A DNA stretch of 60,879 bases, from contig JACRBX010000014.1 in the NCBI GenBank assembly GCA_016219225.1, positions 1 to 60,879 on the forward strand, in the 5' to 3' direction. The position numbers and the translations under genes are program-made. The notes below the pieces were generated by a model, which worked only from the letters and a program-made list of their open reading frames with translations, made no database searches and was not told the DNA's origin. Shown here one piece after another: positions 33,175 through 41,825 of the stretch; position 1 is the first letter of the stretch; each line of letters begins with the position of its first letter. Origin of the DNA: Deltaproteobacteria bacterium. GTDB taxonomy: Bacteria > Desulfobacterota > RBG-13-43-22.

Positions 33175-34473
33175 CTAATAAACCCCGTATTCATAAACGG
33201 CCTCGGTCAAAGCCTGTACGTTTTCCGGTTTGGCTTCATCAGGTATGCCCATGGAGCAGTCGATGATCAGACCGCCGTTGTCTCCGAAAATATCGATCAG
33301 TTCCTTGACATCCTCTTTGATCTGCCGGGGTGTTCCCGTACACATAAGGGAAGCCGGCACATTTCCCCAGAAACACATAATGTCTCCCAGTAAATTTTTG
33401 GCTTTCTTCCTGTCTACCTGGTCGAAATGGCCGATGATCTTTTTCGGAGGCAACTCCTTAAGATACTCCAGCCTCGGGGTATAATTGCCTTCGAACAAAG
33501 GAATAGGGGTTAATCCGGCATCAATCAAGCCCAGTAAAAGGGCCTTAAAACAGGGCCAGTAAAATTTGGCAAACTGCTTATCGGACATGAATCCGGCAGC
33601 CCCCCGATGCATGGGGATGAAGACCCCCCTGTTTTGGGTCTGCTCCGCCGCCATAATGCATCCTCCGATGGTCAGGGGGGTAAAAAGTTCAATGGCGGCC
33701 AGGAGCTTTTCCGGGACACGGTACATGTCGAGCATGGAGCCGCGCATCCCCCGAAAGGCATCCGATATCCAGTCAAAGGCCGGAAAGGTGATGGCCGCAA
33801 AGGATACAGGAAATCCCAGATTCATCATTTCTTGCGTATACCGGATCCTCAGTGCTTTCTCTCTTAAATGGGCTTCAGCCAAAGCCAACATCTTTTTAAG
33901 CAGCTCCATCAAAGATGGTTGGGAGAGGACATCACCCAAGAATTCGGGCAGGGAGTAGGCATTTGAAAGAAAAAGCAAAGGCGGAGACGGCATTTCGGAC
34001 ATGGCACTTAATGGGCCAAGGGTATCAGAGATGCGCGGCCAGAGCTTTTTTACCGCAAATCCGTTTGGATCGGCTAACATTTCATCGTATTCCTCCGCCA
34101 CCATATATTCTCCCTCAACCCATTGAAAGGGTTGGTCGTCAGGAAGGCCGCCTCCGGGCCATTTGATTTGCTTCATGCCCAAGATCTCCAGAGGGCGGGC
34201 CGGGCGAAGGGGGCCGAAGGGAGCGGCGCAATCCCAGTTGTGTTGGATTGCGGCCTCTTTCCAGGCCTGGACGGTGCTCTCTGTGTTATACATAGCCTCT
34301 TTGTTGGAGATCCCTCTGATTCTGGTGGGGTAATAGTGAACCACCAAAGGGGCTACGGGCACACGATCTGGTTTGCGGAGATTGAAGGCATCATCGAGCC
34401 GCTTTTTACGGGCCAGGAATTCCGGCAAGGGGTTAAAGTCTAAAACTTCATTTTGGGAATTTGCCCCAGACAT
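33175..34473 (-). CDS. UroD-family corrinoid methyltransferase (MtaA/CmuA-like), atypical zinc site
   Basis: This 432-aa protein has the uroporphyrinogen-decarboxylase fold used by corrinoid-dependent methyltransferases. Conserved parts are ARKKRLDDAFNLRKPDRVPV, GFMSDKQFAKFYWP, the late WGNVP and the C-terminal DCSMGIPDEAKPENV. The usual HxCGN zinc motif is replaced by LFEGN near residue 326, so neither the His nor the first Cys is present. A corrinoid protein is encoded next (upstream, 34527), so methyl transfer to or from cobalamin is likely. Heme biosynthesis is excluded by the family pattern. Confidence 0.82.
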   Translation of the reverse strand: MSGANSQNEVLDFNPLPEFLARKKRLDDAFNLRKPDRVPVAPLVVHYYPTRIRGISNKEAMYNTESTVQAWKEAAIQHNWDCAAPFGPLRPARPLEILGMKQIKWPGGGLPDDQPFQWVEGEYMVAEEYDEMLADPNGFAVKKLWPRISDTLGPLSAMSEMPSPPLLFLSNAYSLPEFLGDVLSQPSLMELLKKMLALAEAHLREKALRIRYTQEMMNLGFPVSFAAITFPAFDWISDAFRGMRGSMLDMYRVPEKLLAAIELFTPLTIGGCIMAAEQTQNRGVFIPMHRGAAGFMSDKQFAKFYWPCFKALLLGLIDAGLTPIPLFEGNYTPRLEYLKELPPKKIIGHFDQVDRKKAKNLLGDIMCFWGNVPASLMCTGTPRQIKEDVKELIDIFGDNGGLIIDCSMGIPDEAKPENVQALTEAVYEYGVY

Positions 34474-34500
34474 TTTTTTCCTTTCTGTATTTTTTTATTC

Positions 34501-34528
34501 TGCAATCCGCAATCTGCAATCCGAAATC
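34501..34528. repeat. 7-bp-period array (TGCAATC type)
   Basis: Four units, TGCAATC/CGCAATC alternating and CGAAATC, end at the stop of the corrinoid protein gene (stop at 34527). Confidence 0.65.
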
Positions 34529-35153
34529 AAGAGATCCACTCTTTACAGAGGTTGACGGCGGCAGCGGCATCTTTGCCATAGGCATCGGCCCGGGCGAACT
34601 TGCGGACCTCATCGTCCATCTGGCCGCCGCCGATCATGATTTTCATCTTATCCCGCAAACCGGCTTCTTCTATCGCCCGGACGGTCTTTTCCATGGAGTC
34701 AAAGGCCAGAGTCAAAAAACCGCTCAGGCCCACCACCTGTGGCTGGAATTCCTTGATCTTGTCTAAAAAGGTTTGAACCGGCACGTTGATGCCGAGATCC
34801 AGGACATCAAAGCCATTCACGTCCAGCATAAAGGTCACGATGTCCTTCCCGATGTCGTGGATATCCCCGGCCACGGTGCCGATCAATACTTTGCCTTTTT
34901 TCTGAGCGGCCTCTCCCTTTTTCAAAAGGGGCTTGACCTTGTCCGAGATGTTATTGAGGATCTCGCCGGCCAGGACCAGGTCAGGGATAAAATATTCTTC
35001 CGTTTCAAAACGTTTGCCCACAGTCTCCATGGCCGAGCGAGCATCGTCCAGGATGGCCATAGGATCGCCTCCCTGGCCGATTAATTCACCGACCAGGGCA
35101 TATACTTCTTCTTCCTTCAGGTCGGCCATAAGATCGATCAAATTAGTGTTCAT
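34527..35153 (-). CDS. Corrinoid (B12-binding) methyl-carrier protein
   Basis: This 208-aa protein has an N-terminal four-helix cap (to about residue 85), then a Rossmann B12 domain with GDIHDIGKDIV. His99 is the cobalt ligand and Asp97 the adjacent DxHxxG residue. Later SGFLTLAFDSMEKTVRA and GGGQMDDEVRKF fit the family. It carries the methyl group between the UroD-like protein encoded directly downstream and an acceptor such as tetrahydrofolate. No reductive activator (RamA-type) or second methyltransferase is in the window. Confidence 0.92.
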   Translation of the reverse strand: MNTNLIDLMADLKEEEVYALVGELIGQGGDPMAILDDARSAMETVGKRFETEEYFIPDLVLAGEILNNISDKVKPLLKKGEAAQKKGKVLIGTVAGDIHDIGKDIVTFMLDVNGFDVLDLGINVPVQTFLDKIKEFQPQVVGLSGFLTLAFDSMEKTVRAIEEAGLRDKMKIMIGGGQMDDEVRKFARADAYGKDAAAAVNLCKEWIS

Positions 35154-35185
35154 AAAAACTCCTCATTTCCTAAAAAAGATGCGCA

Positions 35186-35248
35186 GTCCAAGGTTCAAGG
35201 CATAAGGTATAGGTTTTTTTACACCTTACACCTTACACCTTAAACCTA
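35186..35248. repeat. 7-bp-period arrays in inverted orientation
   Basis: The left arm has four units of GGTTCAA/GGCATAA type. After a T-tract the right arm has ACACCTT three times and AAACCTA, approximately complementary. The pair can fold, and together with the T-tract may act as a terminator between DUF1329 and the corrinoid gene. Confidence 0.65.
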
Positions 35249-35254
35249 TTTCGA

Positions 35255-36487
35255 TTATCTGCCCCTTTTTAAAAGGCTGGCCGACGTAAAATCGCTGTAA
35301 GTATATTTTTGGTCATTTACCGTCACATCAGCCCCATAATAGGATGCCATGCCAAACTGTGTATCGACGCCAAAGGCACCATCCAGAACCGGATAATTAT
35401 CCCCCAACATGGCATGCCGCTTGAATGGCTGCATCCAGACCTTCCATATCTTCCCGGCCCGGTCCCAGGCAACAATATAGTAAATATTGCCGCCATTCTC
35501 CTTTTCAAGCCAAATGCGTTTTTTACTCTGAGGGTATTTGGGGTCTTTGGGTTTGATGTCAATGACATAGGTGTCCCGCACTTCATAACGGTCATAGGGG
35601 AATGGCAGCTCCTTTTTTTTCCAGGTTGCCGGTTTGGGTATAAATGCATTTTCCGTGATGGCCAGTATTTTCTGCTCCCTCACGACGGTGTAAGTAAATT
35701 CCGGGATCCTCCCATCAAACCCGAACAAATCGTCCAAAGCTGCTATGTTACCCAATAGCGGTGTGGATCGCTGCCCGGCTTCCGCCCTTAGAACACGCCG
35801 CATGCTGGGTAGATAGAGGTAGGTATCATCGGATTTATTCGGGTCCACATACCGGTAGGTGAGGTTGATGGTGTTTTTAACACTACCAGGATTTAAAAAA
35901 TGGACCATCGAAGCCTTATAAAGACCCAGTGGATTGGGCAGGTCGGGTTTAGGAGAGACACCCAGGCGGCTCTTAAAATATAGAAAGATCAGATGGGCAT
36001 TATTCCACCGGAGATCTTCTCCTTTCCTTTTTTCAAAAGATGCTCCCCTGGCGTGATCGAGATTTTCATCGAACTGGTATCGGCAATCGAAGTTCCACAT
36101 GAGTTTGGTGGCAAAATCCTTGTCGCTTCTCTGAAGGTCCGGGAAGGGTAGGCCTTCCCGGTTATATCCCCCGGTGAGGCTCCCCTGAGCATCGAGGCCG
36201 TATTTATTTTTATTCTTTGCCGATAAGGCAAGCCATTCCTTGGGAATGGGGATGGGTTTGGACTCAATCACTTTGACATGAATGGGAGTCATAAGTCCCC
36301 AACCGTCCTCAAAAGCTGGCAGAAACTCTTGGGGAAAGAGATGGGCATATTTTTTGTAGTTGCTTTTATCGATAGTCGTCCCTGATGCCGGCATCTCCTG
36401 ACCGAAGGACAACGAGGCCTCGAGGAAACCCGATATTATCAGTGCTGCAACTAACAGCGTCCAAAATCTCAAAGTTTTTTTGTGCAT
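35255..36487 (-). CDS. DUF1329 outer-membrane/periplasmic protein
   Basis: This 410-aa secreted protein has signal peptide MHKKTLRFWTLLVAALIISG. The body matches DUF1329, a LolA-like lipid-handling fold: YLYLPSMRRVLRAEAGQRS and DDLFGFDGRIPEFTY. It always goes with DUF1302 proteins in proteobacterial envelope clusters. It lies 21 nt downstream of the DUF1302 gene, so both are co-transcribed. With the MMPL exporter and YCF48 lipoprotein encoded upstream it forms a probable system for moving or sensing hydrophobic compounds. Confidence 0.88.
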   Translation of the reverse strand: MHKKTLRFWTLLVAALIISGFLEASLSFGQEMPASGTTIDKSNYKKYAHLFPQEFLPAFEDGWGLMTPIHVKVIESKPIPIPKEWLALSAKNKNKYGLDAQGSLTGGYNREGLPFPDLQRSDKDFATKLMWNFDCRYQFDENLDHARGASFEKRKGEDLRWNNAHLIFLYFKSRLGVSPKPDLPNPLGLYKASMVHFLNPGSVKNTINLTYRYVDPNKSDDTYLYLPSMRRVLRAEAGQRSTPLLGNIAALDDLFGFDGRIPEFTYTVVREQKILAITENAFIPKPATWKKKELPFPYDRYEVRDTYVIDIKPKDPKYPQSKKRIWLEKENGGNIYYIVAWDRAGKIWKVWMQPFKRHAMLGDNYPVLDGAFGVDTQFGMASYYGADVTVNDQKYTYSDFTSASLLKRGR

Positions 36488-36508
36488 CGCTTTATACCTC
36501 CTTAAAAC

Positions 36509-38125
36509 CTAAAAATTAAACTGGGTGGTGAGGACGATCATATCCTTGGTCCGCAGGATGCCCAGTCCTTCATAGTTGTTTTCACCATAGACGTTGATGT
36601 ACTTCAATTCCGCAGAGAACTTCTGATTCCACCAGCCGGGGGTCCATTTGACGGCCGGCATGATCAGGCCGCTGTTGGCCCAGGGCCAATAGCTGACTAC
36701 GATCTCCGTCGCAATCCGGTTGTAGAGCCAGTTGGTCGACAGGCGGCCGTTGAAACGGGGCACAAAGGACGGCTGTTTGGTGGCGTAGATAATGTACTGG
36801 AGATTATCGGCATTGGGGATATATTCGCCCACATGCTCGATGGTAACGTCGAAGGGGGCGGTCTTGTGCCAATCGAAATACAGAAAGCTGTTGAGGTCGT
36901 AGGCCACCATATATTTGAAATAATCCCTCCGGACAAGGGCATCGAAAACCGTTGGATCAAAGGTGTTGAAAGGCTTGTTCGGAGAATAGATGGCCTCGGC
37001 CCGGACCACACCCGGCCAGGGAAGCTGCTTGTTCATATAGGCCCCGATGATGTCCATAGAGGGATGGACCAGGGTATATTGCCGCTCCGGCAGAAAGCTG
37101 GCTGGTCCGGTGGGGATCAGCCTTCCGGTCAGGTTGCCTCTTTTGATCAGGGGATCATAGTTGTGGGTATGCCAGTAGAGGAGTCCGAACAGATAACCGC
37201 CGGCATTGGTGCTGGTCCGGAATCCGAAGCGGGTGTCGCCAATGGTATTATCCGGAAATTCTTCCCGTACCGTAGGGACTTCCGTGGGGACCCATGTCCC
37301 GGCCATGGGACCGGGAATAAAGGGGGGCAGTTGGGTCCAGCCCCTGGAAAAAGGAGGAGAGGCCACTCCCGCTGCCTGGGGGAAAATGAGGGTGTTGCCC
37401 ACCGAATTCGGGGAAAGGAACCGGTCTTCGGGATTGATGGCGAACCGCTGTCCTGATTGATTGATGATCGGACTGGCAAACTGGGCCAACCGGTTGACCC
37501 GGTATTTATCATCCACCAGAAGGGGATTGACGATCCATTCAAAACTGGAGCTTAAGGGATCGATATCATGGATACTCCTGATCATCCACTGGGGGATCCG
37601 GGTGTCCTCCAGGTTGGAGAAGGCCAGGGCAAAACGTTGATCCTCGGGGTGGATCACATCCCCAACCCGGTCGGTCAGGGATTCCCCCCAGATGGCGATC
37701 TGCCGGCCGACTTTAATGTCGTTCATTTTATTGGGGGTGAACTGAACATAGCCTTCCCGGATGACATCATTGAGATTTCTGTATTCACTGTATTCTTCCC
37801 CTCCTTTCTGGCTCACCGACCCGTCCTCGGCCTTATACCAGGGCTCATAGGCAAACTGGATAGCCGTATAGACCTTAAACTGGTCGGATGCTTTCCAATC
37901 CGCATAGGTCCGCAGCCAGGTCCGCTCTGTGGCCAGACGGTCATCATTCTGTTGATAGGGCTGTTTGTCAAAAAAAACACCGGTGTTATTCCGGAGCCAG
38001 CCCCAGACCGTCAGTTCCTGGTTGTCCCCGAAGGTGATCTTGTCAAAGGCCAGCCCCTGGTGGGGAATCAAAAGGGCCAGACAAACCAGGCTTAACCAGA
38101 TTCCTTTTACACTTTTTGTTAACAT
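36509..38125 (-). CDS. DUF1302 outer-membrane beta-barrel-like protein
   Basis: The 538-aa protein has signal peptide MLTKSVKGIWLSLVCLALL and alternating-strand segments as in porin-like barrels. DUF1302 marks include the N-terminal ELTVWGWLRNNTGVFF, GYVQFTPNKMNDIKVGRQIA and WGESLTDRVGDVIHP. The C-terminus ends with TTQFNF, an aromatic ending typical of barrels. It probably forms an outer-membrane channel for the neighbouring system. It follows the MMPL gene by 155 nt of 7-bp repeats. Confidence 0.85.
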   Translation of the reverse strand: MLTKSVKGIWLSLVCLALLIPHQGLAFDKITFGDNQELTVWGWLRNNTGVFFDKQPYQQNDDRLATERTWLRTYADWKASDQFKVYTAIQFAYEPWYKAEDGSVSQKGGEEYSEYRNLNDVIREGYVQFTPNKMNDIKVGRQIAIWGESLTDRVGDVIHPEDQRFALAFSNLEDTRIPQWMIRSIHDIDPLSSSFEWIVNPLLVDDKYRVNRLAQFASPIINQSGQRFAINPEDRFLSPNSVGNTLIFPQAAGVASPPFSRGWTQLPPFIPGPMAGTWVPTEVPTVREEFPDNTIGDTRFGFRTSTNAGGYLFGLLYWHTHNYDPLIKRGNLTGRLIPTGPASFLPERQYTLVHPSMDIIGAYMNKQLPWPGVVRAEAIYSPNKPFNTFDPTVFDALVRRDYFKYMVAYDLNSFLYFDWHKTAPFDVTIEHVGEYIPNADNLQYIIYATKQPSFVPRFNGRLSTNWLYNRIATEIVVSYWPWANSGLIMPAVKWTPGWWNQKFSAELKYINVYGENNYEGLGILRTKDMIVLTTQFNF

Positions 38126-38152
38126 CTTTTTCCTCCTCTCAAAGTTTTAAAA

Positions 38153-38283
38153 ACGGTATAAGGTCCAAGGTGTAAGATATACGGTATATGGCATAAGATC
38201 TTTCCTTGAACCCTGCATTTTGGCTCTTAGGCCTTATCTTTCTGTTTTTAACCTTGTACCTTTTGCCTTATACTTTGAACCTA
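38153..38283. repeat. Paired 7-bp-period arrays
   Basis: 38153-38205 has degenerate GGTATAA-type units. 38253-38283 holds ACCTTGT/ACCTTTT/GCCTTAT-type units on the same strand, i.e. the complement. The second arm is shared with the 3' flank of the other MMPL gene at 60844-60878. Confidence 0.6.
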
Positions 38284-40743
38284 TCTTTTCGGTAGCGTTC
38301 CGGGAGGAATGTGAAATCCTCCGTTGTTATCACCTCCCCTGGTTATGAATTTGGGCTTGATGATGTTGATGACCGCCGGCAGTACCAGGACGCCGACCAC
38401 CATATTGACCATCATCAATATCCCAAGCAAGATACCCATCTCCGCCTGAAAGCGGAGCGGAGAAAAATACCAGAAGATGACCCCGGCGGTCATCATGGTG
38501 GCGGTGAAAAAGACCGCCCGGCCCGAGGTAATGATGCCGCCGCGGACCGCTCTGGCCAGGTCTTTCTCTTCCTGATAGACTTCGATAATACGGCTGACGA
38601 TGTAGAGTCCATAGTCAACGCCGAGACCGATGCCGAGAGAGACTACGGGAAAGGTATTGATATTCAACCCGATCCCCTGAAAGACCATAAAGGTGAAGGC
38701 TAGGAAATTGGCCAGGATGAGGGACATGGTGAAGATGATCCCGGCCAATAAAGAGCGATAGGTGACGACACAAAGGACGAAGATGATGCCCAGAACGATG
38801 AAGAGGATCTGATCGTTCTTGACTTCGATCACCTGGTTGGCGGCAGCCAGGATACCGCCCAGCCCGCCGGCCGGTTTCGGGACGGCGTTTTCCATGAGCT
38901 TGGGATTGTCCTGGATAAAGCGGTTTACCCGGTTGATGACCTCTTCAAGCACCGGGCCTTCATGATTTTTGAGAAAGAGTTTTACGTTGGTGCTGGTGTT
39001 GCCATAGTCTATCCAGGTATCCATCTCACCGGGAGCGGCTCCCGTCTGGATCAGAGTGATCATGTTCTGTATGGCCTGTTGAGAATTGGGGATCGACTCC
39101 ATCTTGGGATCATTACCGTAGGCCAGCATATTGCTGCCCTTGATCAGGTCGGCCACTGAGATAGCAAAGCCCACATTGGGGTCGGCCATCATATATTGTT
39201 TGAGTCCCTCCATGCCGTTGATGACATCAGGATAAGTCACGGCCTGGGGGGCCTTCCCCTGGATGGCCACCCACATCTGGTCCACACCGGGAAACCTCTT
39301 ATTGATCTGAACAATGTCTGAGTTGTAGTCGGAATAAGGCCAGAGGATGGGACTGCCGGGGTTGGCATCGCCGAACTTGAGATGAGTCGAGGAAATGATG
39401 GATAGACCCAGAATAAGGACACTTAAGCCCACGGTGGTGTACCGGCCGGCCCCGAAGGTCCAGTTGGACATCTTGATGAGTATCCGCCTGAGCAGATGTT
39501 CCGTAAAATATTCGATCCGGTAGGTAAAGGTCCTGTCAATGATGGCAGATTGGGTGGTCACCCGTTTGGCAAAATCCGGCGACTTTTCGGCCAGGACAAC
39601 GGGCACAGCGGATTTCTGTGGTATCCGGATACGTCTGAACAGGGCAAAGAGCGGGGGGTAAAAGAAGAAGATAGTGAAGATCATGGCCCCGGACCAGAAG
39701 AAGCCCAGATAGGCCAGGTTTCGGAGTGTCGGGATGGGGGTCAGGCAGATGACCAGCAAGGCGAGCGTATCTGCCAGGATGCCGATCAGACCCGGAGGGA
39801 AGAGGCCGGTCCCGGTGATCAGGGCCGCCTCTTCGGTATCGGCTGATTTTTGATACTCCTCGGTGAACCTTTCCACCCATTGGACTCCGTGGCTCATGGC
39901 CCGGGCCGAGAGGAGAAAGGGGATGACGATGATCAGGGGGTCGAAGTGAAAGCCCAGAATGGCCGAGAAGCCCAAGCCCCAGATGGAGGTCATCAGGGCG
40001 CTCACGAAGGGCCAGAACCATAAGCCTCCCCGGCTCATATAGGCAAAAAGCATCAGAAGGATCACCACCGAGGTGATGACCAGGATGAGGGCCATATTGG
40101 GCAAATAGTGGTAGATCCAGCCGTAGAGAAGGGGCGTGCCGGTGAGGTAGATCCGATGGTTGGCATCCGCTTCCTTTTTCTTGATCTCCATGAATTTATC
40201 GAAAAGGACCCTGAAGTCGATCTTTCCTTCCAGGAAGTTGGCATCAAGACGTAGGGCCTTCTGATCCCGGGAGACCCAGATGCCGTTTACGTTGCCCGAG
40301 GTAAAGACCTTTTTCTTCAGCTCCTCCATCTCTCCGCTATTCTTTGGCACTTCTTTCATTACCGGGCTCGACGAGAAGCCGCCGGCGGTCTCTTTCAGGA
40401 CCGAAACTTTCTGGGATGCGATGGAGAAGATACCGAAATGATCGACGCCGGGGATGAGATCGACGGCGTCGGTAATACGGGACATCTTCGAGAGGGTCTC
40501 CGTATTGAAGATATCGCCTTTCTTGACCTCTAAAACCAGGGTAGCCTGGTAGGCCCCGCCGAAGTACCTGGCGTATTGCTGATGGACCTGCACATAAGGG
40601 TGGTTCTTGGGAAAGAGGTCCAGAAACTGTGTAAACATCTGGATACGGAATATTTGGCTCAAAAAGAAGAGGGTGATGACCGCCATAGCGACCACCACCT
40701 TCTTCTTGTGGTTGATGAGAAAGCCGACCAGTACCTTATACAT
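38281..40743 (-). CDS. MMPL/RND-family exporter, copy 1
   Basis: This 820-aa inner-membrane transporter has the RND/SSD architecture: one N-terminal segment (about 15-31), a large periplasmic loop, a five-helix bundle (about 210-370), then the same pattern repeated. The second bundle has GLGVDYGLYIVSRIIE and GRAVFFTATMMTAGVIF. It is highly similar over its whole length to the copy at 58383. It lies 3 nt after the YCF48-like lipoprotein gene, as in copy 2. Relatives export lipids, hopanoids or other hydrophobic molecules. The substrate is not known. Confidence 0.92.
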   Translation of the reverse strand: MYKVLVGFLINHKKKVVVAMAVITLFFLSQIFRIQMFTQFLDLFPKNHPYVQVHQQYARYFGGAYQATLVLEVKKGDIFNTETLSKMSRITDAVDLIPGVDHFGIFSIASQKVSVLKETAGGFSSSPVMKEVPKNSGEMEELKKKVFTSGNVNGIWVSRDQKALRLDANFLEGKIDFRVLFDKFMEIKKKEADANHRIYLTGTPLLYGWIYHYLPNMALILVITSVVILLMLFAYMSRGGLWFWPFVSALMTSIWGLGFSAILGFHFDPLIIVIPFLLSARAMSHGVQWVERFTEEYQKSADTEEAALITGTGLFPPGLIGILADTLALLVICLTPIPTLRNLAYLGFFWSGAMIFTIFFFYPPLFALFRRIRIPQKSAVPVVLAEKSPDFAKRVTTQSAIIDRTFTYRIEYFTEHLLRRILIKMSNWTFGAGRYTTVGLSVLILGLSIISSTHLKFGDANPGSPILWPYSDYNSDIVQINKRFPGVDQMWVAIQGKAPQAVTYPDVINGMEGLKQYMMADPNVGFAISVADLIKGSNMLAYGNDPKMESIPNSQQAIQNMITLIQTGAAPGEMDTWIDYGNTSTNVKLFLKNHEGPVLEEVINRVNRFIQDNPKLMENAVPKPAGGLGGILAAANQVIEVKNDQILFIVLGIIFVLCVVTYRSLLAGIIFTMSLILANFLAFTFMVFQGIGLNINTFPVVSLGIGLGVDYGLYIVSRIIEVYQEEKDLARAVRGGIITSGRAVFFTATMMTAGVIFWYFSPLRFQAEMGILLGILMMVNMVVGVLVLPAVINIIKPKFITRGGDNNGGFHIPPGTLPKR

Positions 40744-40746
40744 GCC

Positions 40747-41796
40747 TTACTCCTTCCCCTCGCCGCCCATAAAAGGAGGGAGGCCGAGACGGGTCCAGGA
40801 TTTACCGGCATCATTGCTGGCCAGGATCTTGCCTTCATTCCCCGCCAAAAACCCTGTGCCGTTGGTAAATGTGATGCCTGAAAGCCAGGAGTAGTGGCGG
40901 GGGATGCTCAGAAGGGACCAGGTCTGTCCGTTATCAGAAGAGTGAACTGCGATTCCGCGCAAACCTACGGCTAAGAGCCTGGAATCAAAGAAGCGGATTT
41001 TGAGCAGGGTGTCTTCCGTGTTGCTCCTGATCTCTTTCCAGGTTCTGCCGCCGTCGGAAGTGACCAGAATCTTCCCGGCGGTGCCGACCGCCGCGCCTCT
41101 CTGGGAATCTTTAAAGGCAATGCCGAAAAGTTTGCCTAATTGATCGCCCCGTTGTTTTTGAAAGGTCTTTCCACCGTCGATAGTATGAAGGATGGTCTCA
41201 AATTCACCGCTGATCCATCCTTCCCGTGGATTTAAGAAAACGAGGTCGTTTAAGATCACGTCGTCTTTGAAGGGCAACCTCTCCCAGATTTTCCCGCCAT
41301 CGTTCGTATGAAGAATGGTGCCGAAGGTACCCACGCAAAACCCTTCCCGGTTATTGAGGAATTGAATCTTAAGGAGTTTTTGATCGGCCACAGGGCTCTT
41401 TTGTCTCTCCCAATGGGCGCCTCCATCTTTCGTATGAAGGATGGTTCCCTGATCCCCGACCACCCAGCCTTCCTTATTATTCACGAAAGATACTCCTGTT
41501 AAAGCCTGAACCGTACCGGCCTGTTGGCGGGACCAGGTTTTACCACTGTCCGGGGAATGGGCGATAGCTCCGAAATATCCTACTACCCAGACATGATCCT
41601 TGTCAGGCGCCGCCACGTCGTAGAACTTGTCTCCGAAGGTGATGGGTGGAACAAGTCCCTTCAAGGGAATCGCCCCGCTGCCGGTCTTAGGTGGATTACC
41701 GCAGCCGGCACTCAATAAAATCAAACCCAGAAGCGCAACAATGGTTGAACGTCTTGTCTGGATGCGCCCAGTTTCTGCCCATTTCTTCCTGAACAT
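40747..41796 (-). CDS. YCF48-like beta-propeller lipoprotein, copy 1
   Basis: The 349-aa exported protein has a lipoprotein-type N-terminus (LLGLILLSAGC, Cys near residue 32). The repeats resemble YCF48/BNR, each with an aspartate-box-like SPDSGKTWSRQ, LHTKDGGAHWERQ, VTSDGGRTWKE or SSDNGQTW. Six or seven blades are expected. Photosystem II assembly is the eponymous role; in bacteria with DUF1302/MMPL clusters it is a cell-envelope partner. It pairs with the MMPL gene at 38281 (3-nt gap). Confidence 0.88.
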   Translation of the reverse strand: MFRKKWAETGRIQTRRSTIVALLGLILLSAGCGNPPKTGSGAIPLKGLVPPITFGDKFYDVAAPDKDHVWVVGYFGAIAHSPDSGKTWSRQQAGTVQALTGVSFVNNKEGWVVGDQGTILHTKDGGAHWERQKSPVADQKLLKIQFLNNREGFCVGTFGTILHTNDGGKIWERLPFKDDVILNDLVFLNPREGWISGEFETILHTIDGGKTFQKQRGDQLGKLFGIAFKDSQRGAAVGTAGKILVTSDGGRTWKEIRSNTEDTLLKIRFFDSRLLAVGLRGIAVHSSDNGQTWSLLSIPRHYSWLSGITFTNGTGFLAGNEGKILASNDAGKSWTRLGLPPFMGGEGKE

Positions 41797-41825
41797 TCTC
41801 CATTCTCCTTATCCGGTGGTTTACC

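Noticed and set aside
33175-34473. True uroporphyrinogen decarboxylase (heme synthesis)
   Set aside because: It lies next to a corrinoid carrier, lacks the HemE-type N-terminal signature and has the methyltransferase-type C-terminal pattern.
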